From: an uncultured Candidatus Saccharibacteria bacterium
GTDB taxonomy: Bacteria > Patescibacteriota > Saccharimonadia > Saccharimonadales > Saccharimonadaceae
NCBI GenBank assembly: GCA_937990205.1
Contig: CALKRO010000062.1
Span: forward strand, 1 to 5,788
Reading direction: 5' to 3'
Length of the DNA stretch: 5,788 bases
The translations under genes were made by a program, and so were the position numbers. The notes under the pieces were generated by a model. It was given only the letters and a program-made list of their open reading frames with translations, did not search any database and was not told where the DNA came from. Positions 5,435 through 5,788 of this stretch are shown piece by piece (the stretch's first letter is position 1; every line of letters starts with the position of its first letter).

Positions 5435-5740
5435 ATGAAAAAAATAATTACCCTGTTCCTAATCGGGATTGTGGGTATAATCCTCTTCATAGTCGTGAAA
5501 AATATGGCTAACGGCGATGGGTTGCTAACGATTAGCTGTAAATCCGCACAGAATACACTCACGATTAAGATCGATCCAACGGTAGAAAATTTGGTTTCAG
5601 CCACTACGGACGACGGCGAGGATTTCGACCTTGGTGATCTGGACGAAAAAATTCAAAAAGATGGTCTGAAGAAAACAGTCGATGACCTGAAGCGCAAATT
5701 GGAATTAACTAAGGGTTACGCCTGCTTCGAGAAAAAATAA
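5435..5740 (+). CDS. Small single-pass membrane-anchored protein of unknown function
   Basis: I do not recognise this 101-residue protein. It begins MKK followed by a hydrophobic segment (about residues 4-21), so it is either membrane-anchored with its C-terminal part outside or carries an N-terminal signal; no lipobox and no clear signal peptidase site is seen. The rest is soluble. It has a short beta-like stretch (about 30-48, LLTISCKSAQ to TLTIKID), an acidic linker (59-71, 8 of 13 residues Asp or Glu), and a charged, probably helical segment (about 69-92). The only cysteines, Cys35 and Cys97, are both on the predicted outer side and could form a disulfide. The reading is supported by a good promoter, a Shine-Dalgarno site and a terminator overlapping its stop, so it is a complete one-gene unit. 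It is divergent from alaS, and no functional link is evident. Confidence 0.82.
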   Translation: MKKIITLFLIGIVGIILFIVVKNMANGDGLLTISCKSAQNTLTIKIDPTVENLVSATTDDGEDFDLGDLDEKIQKDGLKKTVDDLKRKLELTKGYACFEKK

Positions 5741-5769
5741 AAAATAGCCGCGAAGAGCGGTTATTTTTT
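5739..5769. terminator. Intrinsic terminator, probably bidirectional
   Basis: A stem of up to 13 bp pairs 5739-5751 with 5757-5769 around a GAAGA loop. The core is CCGC/GCGG, extended through one G-U pair and a run of A-T pairs. On the plus strand the T-run TTATTTTTT follows the core; on the minus strand TATTTTTTATTTTTT follows it. It overlaps the last two bases of the stop codon of the small plus-strand gene. The strong minus-strand T-run suggests it also ends a convergent transcript entering from beyond the right edge. Confidence 0.88.
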
Positions 5770-5788
5770 AAGAATTATTCGGCAATAA

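Noticed and set aside
5404..5604. 66-codon minus-strand open frame opposite the small membrane protein
   Set aside because: The plus-strand gene has a promoter, ribosome binding site and terminator. The antisense frame has none, and its hydrophobic look comes from complementing the anchor segment.
959..5740. Alternative genetic code with UGA read as glycine (SR1/Gracilibacteria type)
   Set aside because: All three proteins are full and conserved under the standard code with TAA stops, and no gene needs read-through of UGA.

Overview
The window looks like chromosomal DNA from a genome-reduced bacterium of the Candidate Phyla Radiation (Patescibacteria), most likely Candidatus Saccharibacteria (TM7) or a close relative. 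This placement is inferred from an alanyl-tRNA synthetase of only 624 residues (usual length about 850-880), an expanded 23S rRNA domain I, A+T-rich spacers, and a 23S gene with no 16S gene directly upstream. All three protein genes end in TAA and read through in the standard code. There is no sign of the UGA=Gly code of SR1/Gracilibacteria. The lineage is not proven from this window alone.

Layout, left to right. Positions 1 to about 644 (minus strand) hold the 5' end of a 23S rRNA gene that runs off the left edge. Positions 645-958 hold no gene. This stretch carries a candidate 23S promoter, a run of A-tracts phased with the DNA helix, two hairpins and a repeated 12-mer in the rRNA leader. 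Positions 959-3445 (minus) encode an M1-family zinc aminopeptidase (PepN type). Positions 3456-5330 (minus) encode alaS. The two genes form a tight alaS-pepN pair in which the pepN Shine-Dalgarno sequence overlaps the alaS stop codon. Positions 5331-5434 are a divergent promoter region. Positions 5435-5740 (plus) encode a small membrane-anchored protein of unknown function, followed by a strong, probably bidirectional, terminator at 5739-5769.

Functionally, the minus-strand genes serve protein synthesis and turnover: AlaRS charges tRNA-Ala, the aminopeptidase recycles peptides, and the 23S rRNA belongs to the ribosome. All three are transcribed in the same direction, and no convincing intrinsic terminator separates pepN from 23S. 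I see no mobile element, CRISPR array, tRNA gene, toxin-antitoxin module or defence system, and no evidence of a new multi-gene system. The points most worth a second look are the AlaRS that appears to lack both the beta-barrel of its editing module and the C-Ala domain, the 23S gene with its own curved-DNA promoter region overlapping the end of pepN, the enlarged 23S domain I, and a probably leaderless alaS mRNA.
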